NCBI GenBank assembly: GCA_913055615.1
Contig: CAJXKK010000004.1
Location: 78,509-142,508, forward strand
DNA: 64,000 nucleotides
From: an uncultured Ectothiorhodospiraceae bacterium
Lineage (GTDB): Bacteria; Pseudomonadota; Gammaproteobacteria; XJ16; Halofilaceae
Reading direction: 5' to 3'
The position numbers were made by a program, and so were the translations under genes. Shown here in pieces: positions 46,005 to 55,795 of the stretch. The notes beneath the pieces are model-generated. The model was not told where the DNA came from and did not search any database. It saw only the letters and a program-made list of their open reading frames with translations. Positions within the stretch are counted from its first letter, which is position 1; each line of letters starts with the position of its first letter.

Positions 46005-46682
46005 TTGAGCCTGCCCGAACTCGGCCCGCTCTGGCTGTCGCTGCAGCTCGCCGGCGTAAGTACGCTGATCCTGCTGCTCGCGGGTACGCCACTCGCCTGG
46101 TGGCTGGCGCACACCGGCTCGCGTGCCCGAGCGCCGATCGAGGCGATCACGGCGCTGCCACTGGTACTGCCGCCCACCGTGCTCGGCTTCTACCTGCTGC
46201 TCCTGCTCAGTCCCGACTCGTTTCTCGGTGGCCTGTGGTTCAGCGCGACCGATTCGGCGCTCACCTTCTCCTTCAGCGGCCTGGTCGTCGCCTCGGTCGT
46301 CTACTCGCTGCCCTTCACCGTGCAGCCGCTGCAGGGCGCCTTCGAGGCGCTCGGCCGCGGGCCCATGGAGGCCGCCGCCAGCCTGCGCGCGGGTCCGCTC
46401 GACGCCTTCTTCACCGTGGCCACGCCACTGGCCCTGCGCGGCTATATCACCGCGGCCGTGCTGACCTTCGCCCACACCGTCGGCGAGTTCGGCGTGGTGC
46501 TCATGGTCGGCGGCAACATCCCCGGCGAGACCCGGGTGATATCGATCGCCATCTACGAGCATGTCGAGACCATCGACTATGCGGCGGCGCACAGCCTGTC
46601 GATCATCCTGCTGGTGTTCTCGTTCGTCGTCCTGCTCGGCGTCTATACCTCGAACCGCCGCTTCCCGGTCCGGGTGGGCTGA
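46005..46682 (+). CDS. modB: Molybdate ABC transporter permease ModB
   Basis: The 225-residue membrane protein has about five helices and the ABC permease EAA loop GRGPMEAAASLRAGPLDAFFTVATPLALRGYI. ITALPLVLPPTVLGFYLLLLLSP and HTVGEFGVVLMVGGNIPGETRVISIAIYEHVE are typical ModB. It starts with TTG 46005, 3 bp after the modA stop; no ATG lies near the conserved start. Confidence 0.95.
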   Translation: MSLPELGPLWLSLQLAGVSTLILLLAGTPLAWWLAHTGSRARAPIEAITALPLVLPPTVLGFYLLLLLSPDSFLGGLWFSATDSALTFSFSGLVVASVVYSLPFTVQPLQGAFEALGRGPMEAAASLRAGPLDAFFTVATPLALRGYITAAVLTFAHTVGEFGVVLMVGGNIPGETRVISIAIYEHVETIDYAAAHSLSIILLVFSFVVLLGVYTSNRRFPVRVG

Positions 46683-46683
46683 T

Positions 46684-47796
46684 ATGACCCGCCTCGCCGT
46701 CAACATCCGTCGTGATTTCCCGGATTTCCGCCTGGCGATCGCCCACGACTTCGAGTTGCGTGGCATCACCGCACTGTTCGGCCCAAGCGGGGGTGGCAAG
46801 ACGACGCTGCTGCGATCGATCGCCGGCCATGAGCGCCGTGCCGCCGGGCGTATCGCCCACAACGGCGAGATCTGGCAGGAAGGCGGGCACTGGATACCGC
46901 CCCATCGCCGCGGTGTCGGCTATGTCGCCCAGAATCCGCAGTTGTTTCCCCATCTCAGTGTCGCCGGCAACCTGCGGTACGCCGCGCGTCGCGCGCCGGC
47001 CGACGCCGACGGCACCGGCTTCGACGAAGTGCTCGAGCGCCTCGACCTGCAGTCGCTGCTCGCGCGCCGCCCGGACGTACTCTCCGGCGGCGAACGCCAG
47101 CGCGTCGCCCTGGGCCGCGCGCTGCTGACCCGTCCGCGGCTGCTGCTCATGGACGAACCCCTGGCCGGCCTCGATATCCAGCGCAAGACGCGCCTGCTGC
47201 CCTACATCGCGCGCCTGCCCGCCGCGTTCGGCATTCCGATCATCTATGTCACGCACGCGGTCGATGAAGTGATCCGCCTCGGCGACCGCATGGTGGTCCT
47301 CAGGGAGGGCGGCGTGTTCGCGGCCGGCGGGGTGACCGAATTACTGGAGCGGCTCGACCTCGCCGAGGCGACGGGGCGGTTCGAGGCGGGCACCGTGCTG
47401 AGCGGCGAGATAGTCGGCCACGATGAGACCTTCAAAACGAGCCGGGTAAGCGTGGGCGAACAGGTGCTCGACATGCCCCGGGCACCGATGGCCGTCGGCA
47501 CCGGGGTGCGGCTGCGCGTGCGTGCCCGCGATGTGGCGCTGGCGACGACGCGGCCGAGCGGTATCAGCATCCGCAACATCCTCGGTGCGCGCGTGATCCA
47601 GATCGTGGAAGAGTCGGACACGGCGTTCGCCGAGGTGCTGGTCGACATCGGCGCCCAGCGCCTGCGCGCCCGCATCACCCGTGCGGCCGTCGCCGACCTT
47701 GGACTGGCAGAGGGCGGGGCGGTCTTCGCCCTGGTCAAGTCGGTCGCCTTCGACCGGCGGGTGCTCGGTGACGACAGCGCCGCAACCCGGACCTGA
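46684..47796 (+). CDS. modC: Molybdate ABC transporter ATPase ModC
   Basis: The 370-residue ATPase has Walker A FGPSGGGKTTLLRSIAG, signature LSGGERQRVALGRALL, Walker B LLLMDEPLAGLD and a C-terminal molybdate-binding TOBE/Mop domain (SGISIRNILGARVIQIVE). It starts at ATG 46684, almost touching modB. It energises ModB. Its place between the form II and form I modules makes one transporter common to both. Confidence 0.95.
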   Translation: MTRLAVNIRRDFPDFRLAIAHDFELRGITALFGPSGGGKTTLLRSIAGHERRAAGRIAHNGEIWQEGGHWIPPHRRGVGYVAQNPQLFPHLSVAGNLRYAARRAPADADGTGFDEVLERLDLQSLLARRPDVLSGGERQRVALGRALLTRPRLLLMDEPLAGLDIQRKTRLLPYIARLPAAFGIPIIYVTHAVDEVIRLGDRMVVLREGGVFAAGGVTELLERLDLAEATGRFEAGTVLSGEIVGHDETFKTSRVSVGEQVLDMPRAPMAVGTGVRLRVRARDVALATTRPSGISIRNILGARVIQIVEESDTAFAEVLVDIGAQRLRARITRAAVADLGLAEGGAVFALVKSVAFDRRVLGDDSAATRT

Positions 47797-47863
47797 ATCA
47801 GGCTGGCGCACGCGAGCCGCTTCCCCGGTATTGTCGAAAGTTACTACTGCCGAGTGAGCGCTA

Positions 47864-47883
47864 TTGTGGTACAACAGTACAAC
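47864..47883 (+). promoter_or_regulatory. Repeat-rich regulatory candidate upstream of form I coxM
   Basis: In the 147 bp between modC and coxM the segment TTGTGGTACAA (47864-47874, a small dyad) overlaps a tandem GTACAAC-A-GTACAAC (47869-47883), 60-80 bp before the coxM start. Such structure suits a regulator site for the CO dehydrogenase genes. No regulator is encoded nearby, so this is only a candidate. Confidence 0.3.
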
Positions 47884-47943
47884 CCGCGCCGGCCCCTGGC
47901 CGGCGTATGCGCCTGGCGCAAAACAACAAGGAGGGTGACACGC

Positions 47944-48813
47944 ATGATCCCTGGCCGTTTCGAGTATCACGCCGCGACCGACGTCGACGACGCTGTCCGG
48001 CTGCTGGCGGAGCACGGCGCTGACGGCAAGCTGCTGGCCGGCGGCCACAGCCTGCTCCCCATGATGAAGCTCCGCTTCGCTGAACCCGCCCACATCATCG
48101 ACATCAACGGCATCGCCGACCTGCGCGGTATCCGCGAACAGGGCAAGGCCCTTGTGATCGGGCCGATGACCACCGAGAGTGCGATCATCGATTCCGAACT
48201 CCTGCAGCGGCGCTGCCCGGTCCTGCCGGAAGCCGCCCAACTGATCGCTGATCCCCAGGTGCGCAACCGCGGCACGATCGGCGGCGACGCCCTCCACGGC
48301 GACCCGGGTAACGATCACCCGGCGGTACTCATGGCGCTGGACGCGGAGTTCGTGATCCGCGGGCGCAAGGGCGAGCGCAGCGAGTCGGTGGATGGTTTCT
48401 ACGTCGGGCCCTATCTCACCGCGCTCGACGACGGCGAACTGGTGACGGCGATCCGCATCCCCACACCGGCTGAGGGCCACGGCTACGCCTACTGCAAGTT
48501 CAAGCGCAAGACTGGCGACTACGCCACGGCCGCCACCTGCTGCCTGCTGGAGATGGAGGGCGATACCTGTCGCAGGGTCCGCCTGACGCTGACCAACGTC
48601 GGGCCGACGCCGCTGCGCGCGACCGACGCCGAGGCGCTGCTGACCGGCTCCGAGCCGACCGCCGAGCGCATCGAGCAGGCCGCCCAGGCCGCGATGAGTA
48701 TCTGCAATCCGGCCGAGGACCTGCGCGGCAGCCCGGAATACAAGACCCACATGGCCGGCGAGATGACGCGCCGGGCCATCCACAAGGCGCTCGACCGCGC
48801 CCGGAGAGGCTGA
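47944..48813 (+). CDS. coxM: CO dehydrogenase FAD subunit (form I)
   Basis: The 289-residue subunit opens [21 protein letters not shown]. Its FAD motifs are [15 protein letters not shown] and [20 protein letters not shown], close to those of well-studied CO dehydrogenases. The C-domain contains [17 protein letters not shown] and ends [21 protein letters not shown]. It is first of the M-S-L order that marks form I clusters. ATG 47944 follows AAGGAGG. Confidence 0.95.
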   Translation: MIPGRFEYHAATDVDDAVRLLAEHGADGKLLAGGHSLLPMMKLRFAEPAHIIDINGIADLRGIREQGKALVIGPMTTESAIIDSELLQRRCPVLPEAAQLIADPQVRNRGTIGGDALHGDPGNDHPAVLMALDAEFVIRGRKGERSESVDGFYVGPYLTALDDGELVTAIRIPTPAEGHGYAYCKFKRKTGDYATAATCCLLEMEGDTCRRVRLTLTNVGPTPLRATDAEALLTGSEPTAERIEQAAQAAMSICNPAEDLRGSPEYKTHMAGEMTRRAIHKALDRARRG

Positions 48814-48814
48814 G

Positions 48815-49309
<495 letters not shown>

Positions 49310-49348
49310 CGCCTGCGGCCGCCCGTCATCGAATCAAGGAGTCGGGTA

Positions 49349-52300
49349 ATGGCAAGTGATATCGAAGAAGTCGAGAGCACCGAGAGCACCGAGAGCGCCG
49401 AGTCCGAGGCGCGCGAACTGGCCGACCGTCTGGGCGGCGTCGGCTGCCGCCGTAAGCGCACCGAGGATGCGCGCTTCATCCAGGGCAAGGGCAACTATGT
49501 CGATGACATCCAGATGCCCGGCATGGTGTACGGCGATTTCGTCCGCAGCCCGCACGCACACGCCCGCATCAAGTCGATCAACAAGGACAAGGCACTGGCG
49601 ACGCCGGGCGTTCACGCCGTCCTGACCGCCGAAGATCTGGAACCGCTTGGCCTGCACTGGATGCCGACGCTGGCCGGCGACAAGCAGATGGTGCTGGCCG
49701 ACGGCAAGGTCTGCTTCCAGAACCAGGAAGTGGCCATGGTCATCGCCGATGATCGCTACCTCGCCGCCGACGCCACCGAGCTGGTCGAGGTCGAGTACGA
49801 GGAACTGGATCCCGTCGTCGATCCGCATCAGTCGATGGCCGAGGGTGCGCCGGTGATCCGCGATGACCTCGCGGGCGTCGACGAGGGGGCCCATGGCAAA
49901 CGCATCCACCACAACCACATCTTCACCTGGGACGTCGGCGACGCCGACGCCACTGACAAGGTGTTCAGCGAGGCCGCGGTGACGGTCAAGCAGGACATGC
50001 TCTACCCGCGGGTGCATCCCTGTCCGCTGGAGACCTGTGGCTGCGTCGCCTCGTTCGACAAGGTCAAAGGGGAGCTCACGGTCCACCTGACATCACAGGC
50101 GCCGCACGTCGTGCGCACCGTGTTCTCCACGCTCTCGGGCATCCCCGAGAGCAAGGTCCACATCAACGCGCCCGACATCGGTGGCGGCTTCGGCAACAAG
50201 GTCGGCGTCTATCCCGGCTACGTCGTCGCCACGGTGGCCTCGATCGTGCTCGGCCGGCCGGTGAAGTGGATCGAGGATCGCATCGAGAACCTGTCGACCA
50301 CGGCGTTTGCCCGCGACTACCACATGACCGGCGAGCTGGCAGCGACCGAGGACGGCAAAATCCTCGGTCTGCGCGCCAATGTACTTGCCGATCACGGCGC
50401 CTTCGACTCCTGCGCCGACCCGAGCAAGTGGCCGGCCGGCTTCTTCAATATCTGCACCGGCAGTTACGACATCAAGACGGCCTACGCACGTGTCGACGGC
50501 GTCTACACCAACAAGGCCCCGGGCGGAGTGGCCTACCGCTGCTCATTCCGTGTGACCGAGGCCTGCTACATCATCGAGCGCATGATCGACGTCCTCGCCG
50601 AGCACCTCGGCATGGACAAGGCCGAGATCCGGCTCAAGAACTTCATCCAGCCGGAGCAGTTCCCCTACCAGTCGGCGCTTGGTTGGGAGTACGATAGCGG
50701 CGATTACCCGCGCGCGCTGAAGCAGGTCATGGAGGCCTGCGATTACGACGGCCTGCGCCGGGAGCAAAAAGAGAAGCGCGAACGCGGGGAAATCATGGGC
50801 ATCGGCCTGTGCACCTTCACCGAGATCGTCGGTGCCGGTCCCTCGCGCAACTGCGACATACTCGGCGTGGGCATGTTCGACTCGGCCGAGATCCGCGTCC
50901 ACCCGACCGGCTCGGTGATCGCGCGCATGGGCACCAAGACCCAGGGCCAGGGCCACGAGACCACCTACGGCCAGATCATCGCGACGGAACTCGGCCTGCC
51001 CTCGGAGAACATCATCATCGAGGAGGGCAACACCGACACCGCGCCCTACGGCCTGGGTACCTATGGCTCGCGCAGCACGCCGGTCGCCGGCGCGGCGACC
51101 GCGCAGGCCGCGCGCAAGATCCGCGACAAGGCGCGCAAGATCGCCGCGCATCTGATGGAGGTCAGCGAGGATGACCTTGAATGGAGCGGCGAGGGCTTCC
51201 GCGTAAAAGGCGTGCCCGACCAGAGTACAGACATGCCGACCATCGCCTGGGCCGCGTATAACAACGTCCCCGAGGGCATGGAGCCCGGCCTGGAGGCGGT
51301 CGACTACTACGATCCGCCGAACATGACCTTCCCCTTCGGCGCCTACCTTTGCGTCGTCGACATCGACCGCTATACCGGTGAGACCACGATTCGCCGGTTC
51401 TACGCGCTCGACGACTGCGGCACGCGCATCAACCCGATGGTGATCGAGGGCCAGGTCCACGGTGGCCTGTGCGAGGCCTTCGCCGTCGCCATGGGGCAGG
51501 AACTGCCGTTCGACGGCGCCGGCAACATCCAGGGCGCGTCGCTGATGGACTACTTCCTGCCGACCATGGTCGAGACGCCGCGCTGGGAGACGGACCACAC
51601 CATCACGCCGTCGCCGCACCACCCGATCGGTGCCAAGGGCGTGGGCGAGTCGTCGCACGTGGGCGGCATTCCGTGCTTCTCCAACGCCATCAACGATGCC
51701 ATGAACCAGTTCGGCGTCAGCCACGTCAACATGCCGCACAACGCCTTCCGGGTCTGGCGCACGCTGCACGAGCTGGAACTGGACCAGCGGCCCGAGGCGG
51801 CCAACGTCGAGCCGTACCAGCCCACACGCGAGGCCGCCCCCGAGAGCGGTTCGCCCGCGTCGGTACAGTCGCCCGACAAGGCCAGCGGCAAGGGCACCGA
51901 GATCACCATCGAGCGCAACTATCCGCTCGACGTGCCGGCCGACGATGCCTGGGAAATCCTGCAGGACATCGAGAAGGTTACCGCCTGCATGCCCGGGGCG
52001 TCGATCGTCGAGCAGACCGGCGACACCACCTATGTCGGAGAGATGAAGCTCAAGGTCGGCCCGGTGACCTCGGCCTTCAAGGGCGACATCGAGGTCCTCG
52101 GCGTCGACCCGGAGAACAAGGAACTGCGCATGACGGGCAGCGGCGGCGACTCCAAGGGCAGCTCCAGCGCCAGCATGAGCCTGACCGCCCGCATCGAGGA
52201 CAAGGGCGCCGGGCGCTGCGAACTCGTCGGCAGTACCCGGATCGAACTCAAGGGCAAGCTGGCGTCGTTCGGCGGCCGCATGCTGGAGAACGTCTCCGAT

Positions 52301-52465
52301 CGCATGCTGCAGCAGTTCGTCGACAGCTTCCGTGACCGGGTAGCCGCCGGCGGCGAGGGCGAGCAGGCCGAGGAGGCCCGGCGCCGCGTCGAGGAAGGGC
52401 CGAAGTCGATGAACGCGCTGGCCATGGTGTGGCAGGTGATCAAGAGCCTGTTCGGCCGTAAGTGA
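49349..52465 (+). CDS. coxL: Form I CO dehydrogenase large subunit fused to a CoxG domain
   Basis: The 1038-residue protein has three parts. Residues 1-30 are an acidic Ser/Thr/Glu extension. Residues 30-810 are a full CoxL with the form I loop GGVAYRCSFRVTEA (Cys398, the copper-holding cysteine), DIGGGFGNKVGVYPGY, KTQGQGHETTYGQI, GTYGSRSTPVAG and Glu767 in KGVGESSHVGG. Residues 811-849 are a Pro/Glu/Ser-rich linker. Residues 850-1000 are a CoxG-type SRPBCC domain (TACMPGASIVEQTG, KVGPVTSAFKGDIEVLG, KLASFGGRM), ending in a short amphipathic helix NALAMVWQVIKSLFGRK. CoxL is normally about 800 residues with CoxG separate. The frame is continuous, so this is a true fusion. It oxidises CO to CO2 with water. 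Confidence 0.95.
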   Translation: MASDIEEVESTESTESAESEARELADRLGGVGCRRKRTEDARFIQGKGNYVDDIQMPGMVYGDFVRSPHAHARIKSINKDKALATPGVHAVLTAEDLEPLGLHWMPTLAGDKQMVLADGKVCFQNQEVAMVIADDRYLAADATELVEVEYEELDPVVDPHQSMAEGAPVIRDDLAGVDEGAHGKRIHHNHIFTWDVGDADATDKVFSEAAVTVKQDMLYPRVHPCPLETCGCVASFDKVKGELTVHLTSQAPHVVRTVFSTLSGIPESKVHINAPDIGGGFGNKVGVYPGYVVATVASIVLGRPVKWIEDRIENLSTTAFARDYHMTGELAATEDGKILGLRANVLADHGAFDSCADPSKWPAGFFNICTGSYDIKTAYARVDGVYTNKAPGGVAYRCSFRVTEACYIIERMIDVLAEHLGMDKAEIRLKNFIQPEQFPYQSALGWEYDSGDYPRALKQVMEACDYDGLRREQKEKRERGEIMGIGLCTFTEIVGAGPSRNCDILGVGMFDSAEIRVHPTGSVIARMGTKTQGQGHETTYGQIIATELGLPSENIIIEEGNTDTAPYGLGTYGSRSTPVAGAATAQAARKIRDKARKIAAHLMEVSEDDLEWSGEGFRVKGVPDQSTDMPTIAWAAYNNVPEGMEPGLEAVDYYDPPNMTFPFGAYLCVVDIDRYTGETTIRRFYALDDCGTRINPMVIEGQVHGGLCEAFAVAMGQELPFDGAGNIQGASLMDYFLPTMVETPRWETDHTITPSPHHPIGAKGVGESSHVGGIPCFSNAINDAMNQFGVSHVNMPHNAFRVWRTLHELELDQRPEAANVEPYQPTREAAPESGSPASVQSPDKASGKGTEITIERNYPLDVPADDAWEILQDIEKVTACMPGASIVEQTGDTTYVGEMKLKVGPVTSAFKGDIEVLGVDPENKELRMTGSGGDSKGSSSASMSLTARIEDKGAGRCELVGSTRIELKGKLASFGGRMLENVSDRMLQQFVDSFRDRVAAGGEGEQAEEARRRVEEGPKSMNALAMVWQVIKSLFGRK

Positions 52466-53343
52466 TGCTGGCACCGGAGGACTATCGGCAGCGGCTGGCC
52501 GCGGCCGGCTACGTGGCGGAACGGTCGCTGGCCGCGACCCTGTCGCTGGCCGACCGCCTCGGCCGGCCGCTGCTGCTCGAGGGCGAGGCGGGCGTCGGCA
52601 AGACCGACGTCGCCAAGGCCCTGGCCGCCGTCCACGACTGCAGCCTGATCCGGCTGCAGTGTTATGAGGGCCTTGACGCGCAGACCGCCGTCTACGAATG
52701 GGACTACCAGCGCCAGCTGCTGGCCATTCGGCTGCTCGAGGCCGAGGGCCACTCGGGCAGCGAGGCCGAGGCGCGCATCTTCTCCGAGCGCTACCTGTTG
52801 CGCCGGCCGCTGCTCGAGGCCATCAGCCAGCCCATCGCACCTGTGCTGCTGGTCGACGAGATCGACCGTGCCGACGAGGAGTTCGAGGCGTTCCTGCTCG
52901 AAGTCCTGGCCGAGTATCAGATCACGATCCCCGAGATCGGCACGATCGACGCCGTCACCCGGCCGCGGGTGATCCTCACTTCCAACGCCACCCGTGAGCT
53001 GTCCGACGCGCTGCGCCGACGTTGCCTCTATCACTACCTCGAGTATCCATCGATGGAGAAGGAACTGGCCATCCTCGAGGCGCGGTTGCCCGACATCGAC
53101 GCCACGCTGGCCGCTCAGGTCGTGCGTTTTGTCCAGGATCTGCGCCAGGAGGGCCTGCGCAAGGCACCCGGCATCGCCGAGACGTTGGACTGGGCGGCCG
53201 CGGTCAATGGCCTCGGGGTCGAGCGCCTGGACGCCGATCCGGAGGCCCTGCTCGAGACTCTGTCGTGCCTGCTCAAGACCCGGCCCGACCGGGATAACCT
53301 CACGCCGGAGCGCGTCACGGCACTGGCAGCGGGGGCGCGGTGA
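52465..53343 (+). CDS. coxD: CoxD, MoxR-type AAA+ ATPase (form I module)
   Basis: The 292-residue ATPase has Walker A GEAGVGKTDVAKAL, CYEGLDAQTAVYEWDYQRQL, Walker B LLVDEIDRADEEFEAFLLEVL and VILTSNATRELSDALRRR. CoxD is needed to build the Mo-Cu-S site in CoxL. The start ATG 52465 shares its A with the coxL-coxG stop (TGATG). It is a paralogue of the MoxR at 42392. Confidence 0.94.
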   Translation: MLAPEDYRQRLAAAGYVAERSLAATLSLADRLGRPLLLEGEAGVGKTDVAKALAAVHDCSLIRLQCYEGLDAQTAVYEWDYQRQLLAIRLLEAEGHSGSEAEARIFSERYLLRRPLLEAISQPIAPVLLVDEIDRADEEFEAFLLEVLAEYQITIPEIGTIDAVTRPRVILTSNATRELSDALRRRCLYHYLEYPSMEKELAILEARLPDIDATLAAQVVRFVQDLRQEGLRKAPGIAETLDWAAAVNGLGVERLDADPEALLETLSCLLKTRPDRDNLTPERVTALAAGAR

Positions 53344-54473
53344 GCGCCGCGCCCGTCACGCGCGGGCTGCTGGACTTCACCCGCACCCTGCGGGCTCGGG
53401 GCTGGCCGGTCGGCATCGACGAACAGCACGACGCCCTGCGGCTCGCGGCCACGGTCGGTGTCGCCGAGCGTGAACGCCTGCGCGATGCCCTGCGGGCCCT
53501 GTACTGCGGCACGCAGGCGCAGTGGCACGAGTTCGATACCGTCTTCGACGATTACTGGTACCCCAAGCGCGGCACACGCACGCGTGCCAGCGGGGCGGGC
53601 AGTAGCCTGCAGCCCCAACCCGGAACCGGCATGGGCGAGAACTACAGTCCGCCGGATAAGCCCGGCGGCGGCAGCGGCGCCGAGGCCGATCCGGGCGGCG
53701 CCCACGAGGGCGCCAGCGCGTCGGAGAGCCTGGCGCGGCGCGATTTCCGCCACCTCCACGATCCCGAGGAGCGGCGTACGCTTGATGCCATGCTGGAGCG
53801 CATGGCCCGGCGCTGGCGCCACCGCCTGCGGCGGCGCTGGCGCGCCCTGCAGAAGGGGCGCCGCCTCGACCTGCGACGAACCCTGCGCCGCAGCCTGCCG
53901 CGTGGCGGCGTGCCGCTCGACCCGGTGTGGCAAAAACCGCGGCAGCGGCCGCCGCACCTGATCCTGCTGGTCGATGCCAGCCGCTCGATGAGTCTTTACA
54001 GCTATCGCTTCCTGCGCTTCGCCGCGGGCGCGCTGGCCGCGTTCCCGGGCTCAGAGGCGTTTGTCTTCCACACCCGCCTGGTGCGTGTGACCGATGCCCT
54101 GCAGGAGCCCTCGGCGGAGCGCGTGCAGGAGAAACTGGCGCTGCTGTCGTCCGGCTTCGAGGGCGGTACCCGGATCGGCGACAGCCTCGCGGCATTCAAC
54201 CGCCAGTACGGCCAGAGCGTCCGCCGGCGTAGCGTGGTCGTCATCCTGAGCGACGGGCTGGATACGGGCGACACCGCCACGCTGGTCGACGCCCTTGGCG
54301 AGCTTCGCCGCCGCAGCGGGCGTATCATCTGGCTGAACCCGTTGATGGGCCGGCGTGGCTACGCCCCCGAGGCCAAGGCCATGAAGGCGGCGCTGCCGTG
54401 GATCCACCGCCTGGCGCCGGCGCACAACCTGGACAGCCTGCTCGCCCTGGAAACCGACCTGGTGCGGGTTTGA
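53340..54473 (+). CDS. coxE: CoxE, VWA-domain protein (form I module)
   Basis: The 377-residue protein has a CoxE N-region, a Gly/Pro-rich middle, a very basic helix (MARRWRHRLRRRWRALQKGRR) and a VWA fold with metal site LVDASRSMSLYS, GGTRIGDSLAAF and VILSDGLDTGD. It partners CoxD in maturation. It starts at GTG 53340 overlapping coxD by 4 nt. Confidence 0.93.
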   Translation: MSAAPVTRGLLDFTRTLRARGWPVGIDEQHDALRLAATVGVAERERLRDALRALYCGTQAQWHEFDTVFDDYWYPKRGTRTRASGAGSSLQPQPGTGMGENYSPPDKPGGGSGAEADPGGAHEGASASESLARRDFRHLHDPEERRTLDAMLERMARRWRHRLRRRWRALQKGRRLDLRRTLRRSLPRGGVPLDPVWQKPRQRPPHLILLVDASRSMSLYSYRFLRFAAGALAAFPGSEAFVFHTRLVRVTDALQEPSAERVQEKLALLSSGFEGGTRIGDSLAAFNRQYGQSVRRRSVVVILSDGLDTGDTATLVDALGELRRRSGRIIWLNPLMGRRGYAPEAKAMKAALPWIHRLAPAHNLDSLLALETDLVRV

Positions 54474-54526
54474 GCACAACTTGAAAGCGTGATGCGTGCA
54501 TCGCGCTTTTGAGGGGAGAACCGAGC

Positions 54527-55369
54527 ATGAGTGAAACCGACGACGCCCTGACCGAACTCGAGCGCTTGCGGGCGGAAGGTACGCCCTGCGCGCTGGTGAC
54601 CGTGGTCCGGGCCATCGCGCCGACCTCGGGTAAACCCGGCCAGAAGGCCGTGGTCACGGCCGACGGCCGGATCCACGGCTGGATCGGCGGCGGTTGCGCC
54701 CAGCCCGCCGTCACCAAAAGCGTCACCGAGGCCCTGGACGATGGCGAGCCCCGCTTGATCCGCGTCGCCCCGCCGGAGTGCGCGGAGAAGGGGCAACCCG
54801 GCGTGGTCGATTTCAACATGGGGTGTGCCAGCCGCGGCACGCTCGACCTGTTCATCGAGCCGATGCGCCCGAAGCCCGTTGTGCGCATCCACGGCAGCGC
54901 ACCAGGTGCCCGCCACATCGCTGACCTCGCCGCCCGTGTCGGCTTCGATGTCCAGGTCCTGGCCCCGGGGACGGAACCGGGCGATTATCCAAATATCACG
55001 CGTCATGCCGCTCGCTATGAGGCGGAGGAAGACTGGCCGGCGCCGCACTGGGCCGTGGTCGCTACCCAGGGGCAGGGCGACCGCAAGGCGCTGACCGCGG
55101 CCCTGCAATCTCCGGCCGCCGCCGTCGCCTTCATCGCCAGCCGCCGCAAGCGCGCCCACCAGCTCGAACACTTCGCCGGCAAGGGCTACACCGACGAACG
55201 CCTTGCCGCGATCCATGCCCCGGCGGGTGTCGACATCGGCGCGAAAACCCCGGAGGAGATCGCGCTGTCGGTTGTCGCGCAACTCGTCGAGTGGCACCGA
55301 CGCGGCGCAGGCACTGCGTCCACGCAAGCCATATCAACCACGACGGATCGCGTTGATCATGGAAATTAG
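54527..55369 (+). CDS. coxF: CoxF, XdhC-family maturation protein (form I module)
   Basis: The 280-residue protein holds both XdhC halves in one chain. The N-part is LVTVVRAIAPTSGKPGQKAVV, GWIGGGCAQPAVTKSV and VVDFNMGCASRGTLDLFIEP. The C-part is VVRIHGSAPGARHIADLAARVGFDV, AVAFIASRRKRAHQLEHF and IHAPAGVDIGAKTPEEIALSVVAQLV. CoxF helps install the sulfurated Mo-Cu site. ATG 54527 follows GGGGAG. It is last of the form I genes; nucleotides 54779-54885 recur almost unchanged at the window end. Confidence 0.92.
   Translation: MSETDDALTELERLRAEGTPCALVTVVRAIAPTSGKPGQKAVVTADGRIHGWIGGGCAQPAVTKSVTEALDDGEPRLIRVAPPECAEKGQPGVVDFNMGCASRGTLDLFIEPMRPKPVVRIHGSAPGARHIADLAARVGFDVQVLAPGTEPGDYPNITRHAARYEAEEDWPAPHWAVVATQGQGDRKALTAALQSPAAAVAFIASRRKRAHQLEHFAGKGYTDERLAAIHAPAGVDIGAKTPEEIALSVVAQLVEWHRRGAGTASTQAISTTTDRVDHGN
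54779..54885 (+). repeat. coxF segment, first copy of a 9.1-kb-spaced direct repeat
   Basis: These 107 bp within coxF match 63894-64000 in the same orientation with a single C/T difference (54808 against 63923), which is synonymous. The true right end of the match lies beyond the window. To the left, identity stops abruptly at 54779/63894. Confidence 0.9.
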
Positions 55370-55399
55370 ATTGCCGTTCGGATGAGAGCCAGTGTCCCC

Positions 55400-55790
55400 G
55401 TTTGGCCATCGCCGTGTGCCGGCACGGCTGAAAACCAGTCGGCTTCGGCTGCCGCCCCGGCCTCGGCGTCATCGGCGCATGCTTCAAGGCGTTCGCCGCG
55501 GCCTTCGTGCCATCGAGTGCCACTTGGCCCGTGCGCGCCAAGCCAGCCTGTCGGTAAAGCGCGAGTTCCTGCACGAACGCTCCCTCGAGCGCCTGCAGAT
55601 GCGGCTTTCGGAAGTCGCTGACGAGGCGGAAGTCCGGCCGTTCCATGCCGGTCACGGCCATGAAGTCCACGCGCTACTCGCAGACCGCCGCGATGCGCCG
55701 TGTGGCGTAGATGCCCTGGCAGTACGCGTACAGCAGCAGCGCCGTCATCCGATGAGCTATGGCCTGGCCGTCGGCAGCGGGGCCGCTTGC
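55400..55790 (-). pseudogene. IS1182-like transposase remnant
   Basis: Read on the minus strand, MTALLLYAYCQGIYATRRIAAVCE is followed by an in-frame TAG (55674-55676). It then continues RVDFMAVTGMERPDFRLVSDFRKPHLQALEGAF and QVALDGTKAAANALKHAPM, the N-terminal part of IS1182/IS5-like transposases. After that the reading frame shifts and similarity fades. No terminal inverted repeats were found. The fragment lies between coxF and a hydrolase gene, so it is probably a relic of an insertion at the edge of the cox region. Confidence 0.8.
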
Positions 55791-55795
55791 TTGCG

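Noticed and set aside
50543..52474. 643-codon minus-strand frame opposite coxL-coxG
   Set aside because: No recognisable domain, low-complexity composition, and full overlap with a conserved gene.
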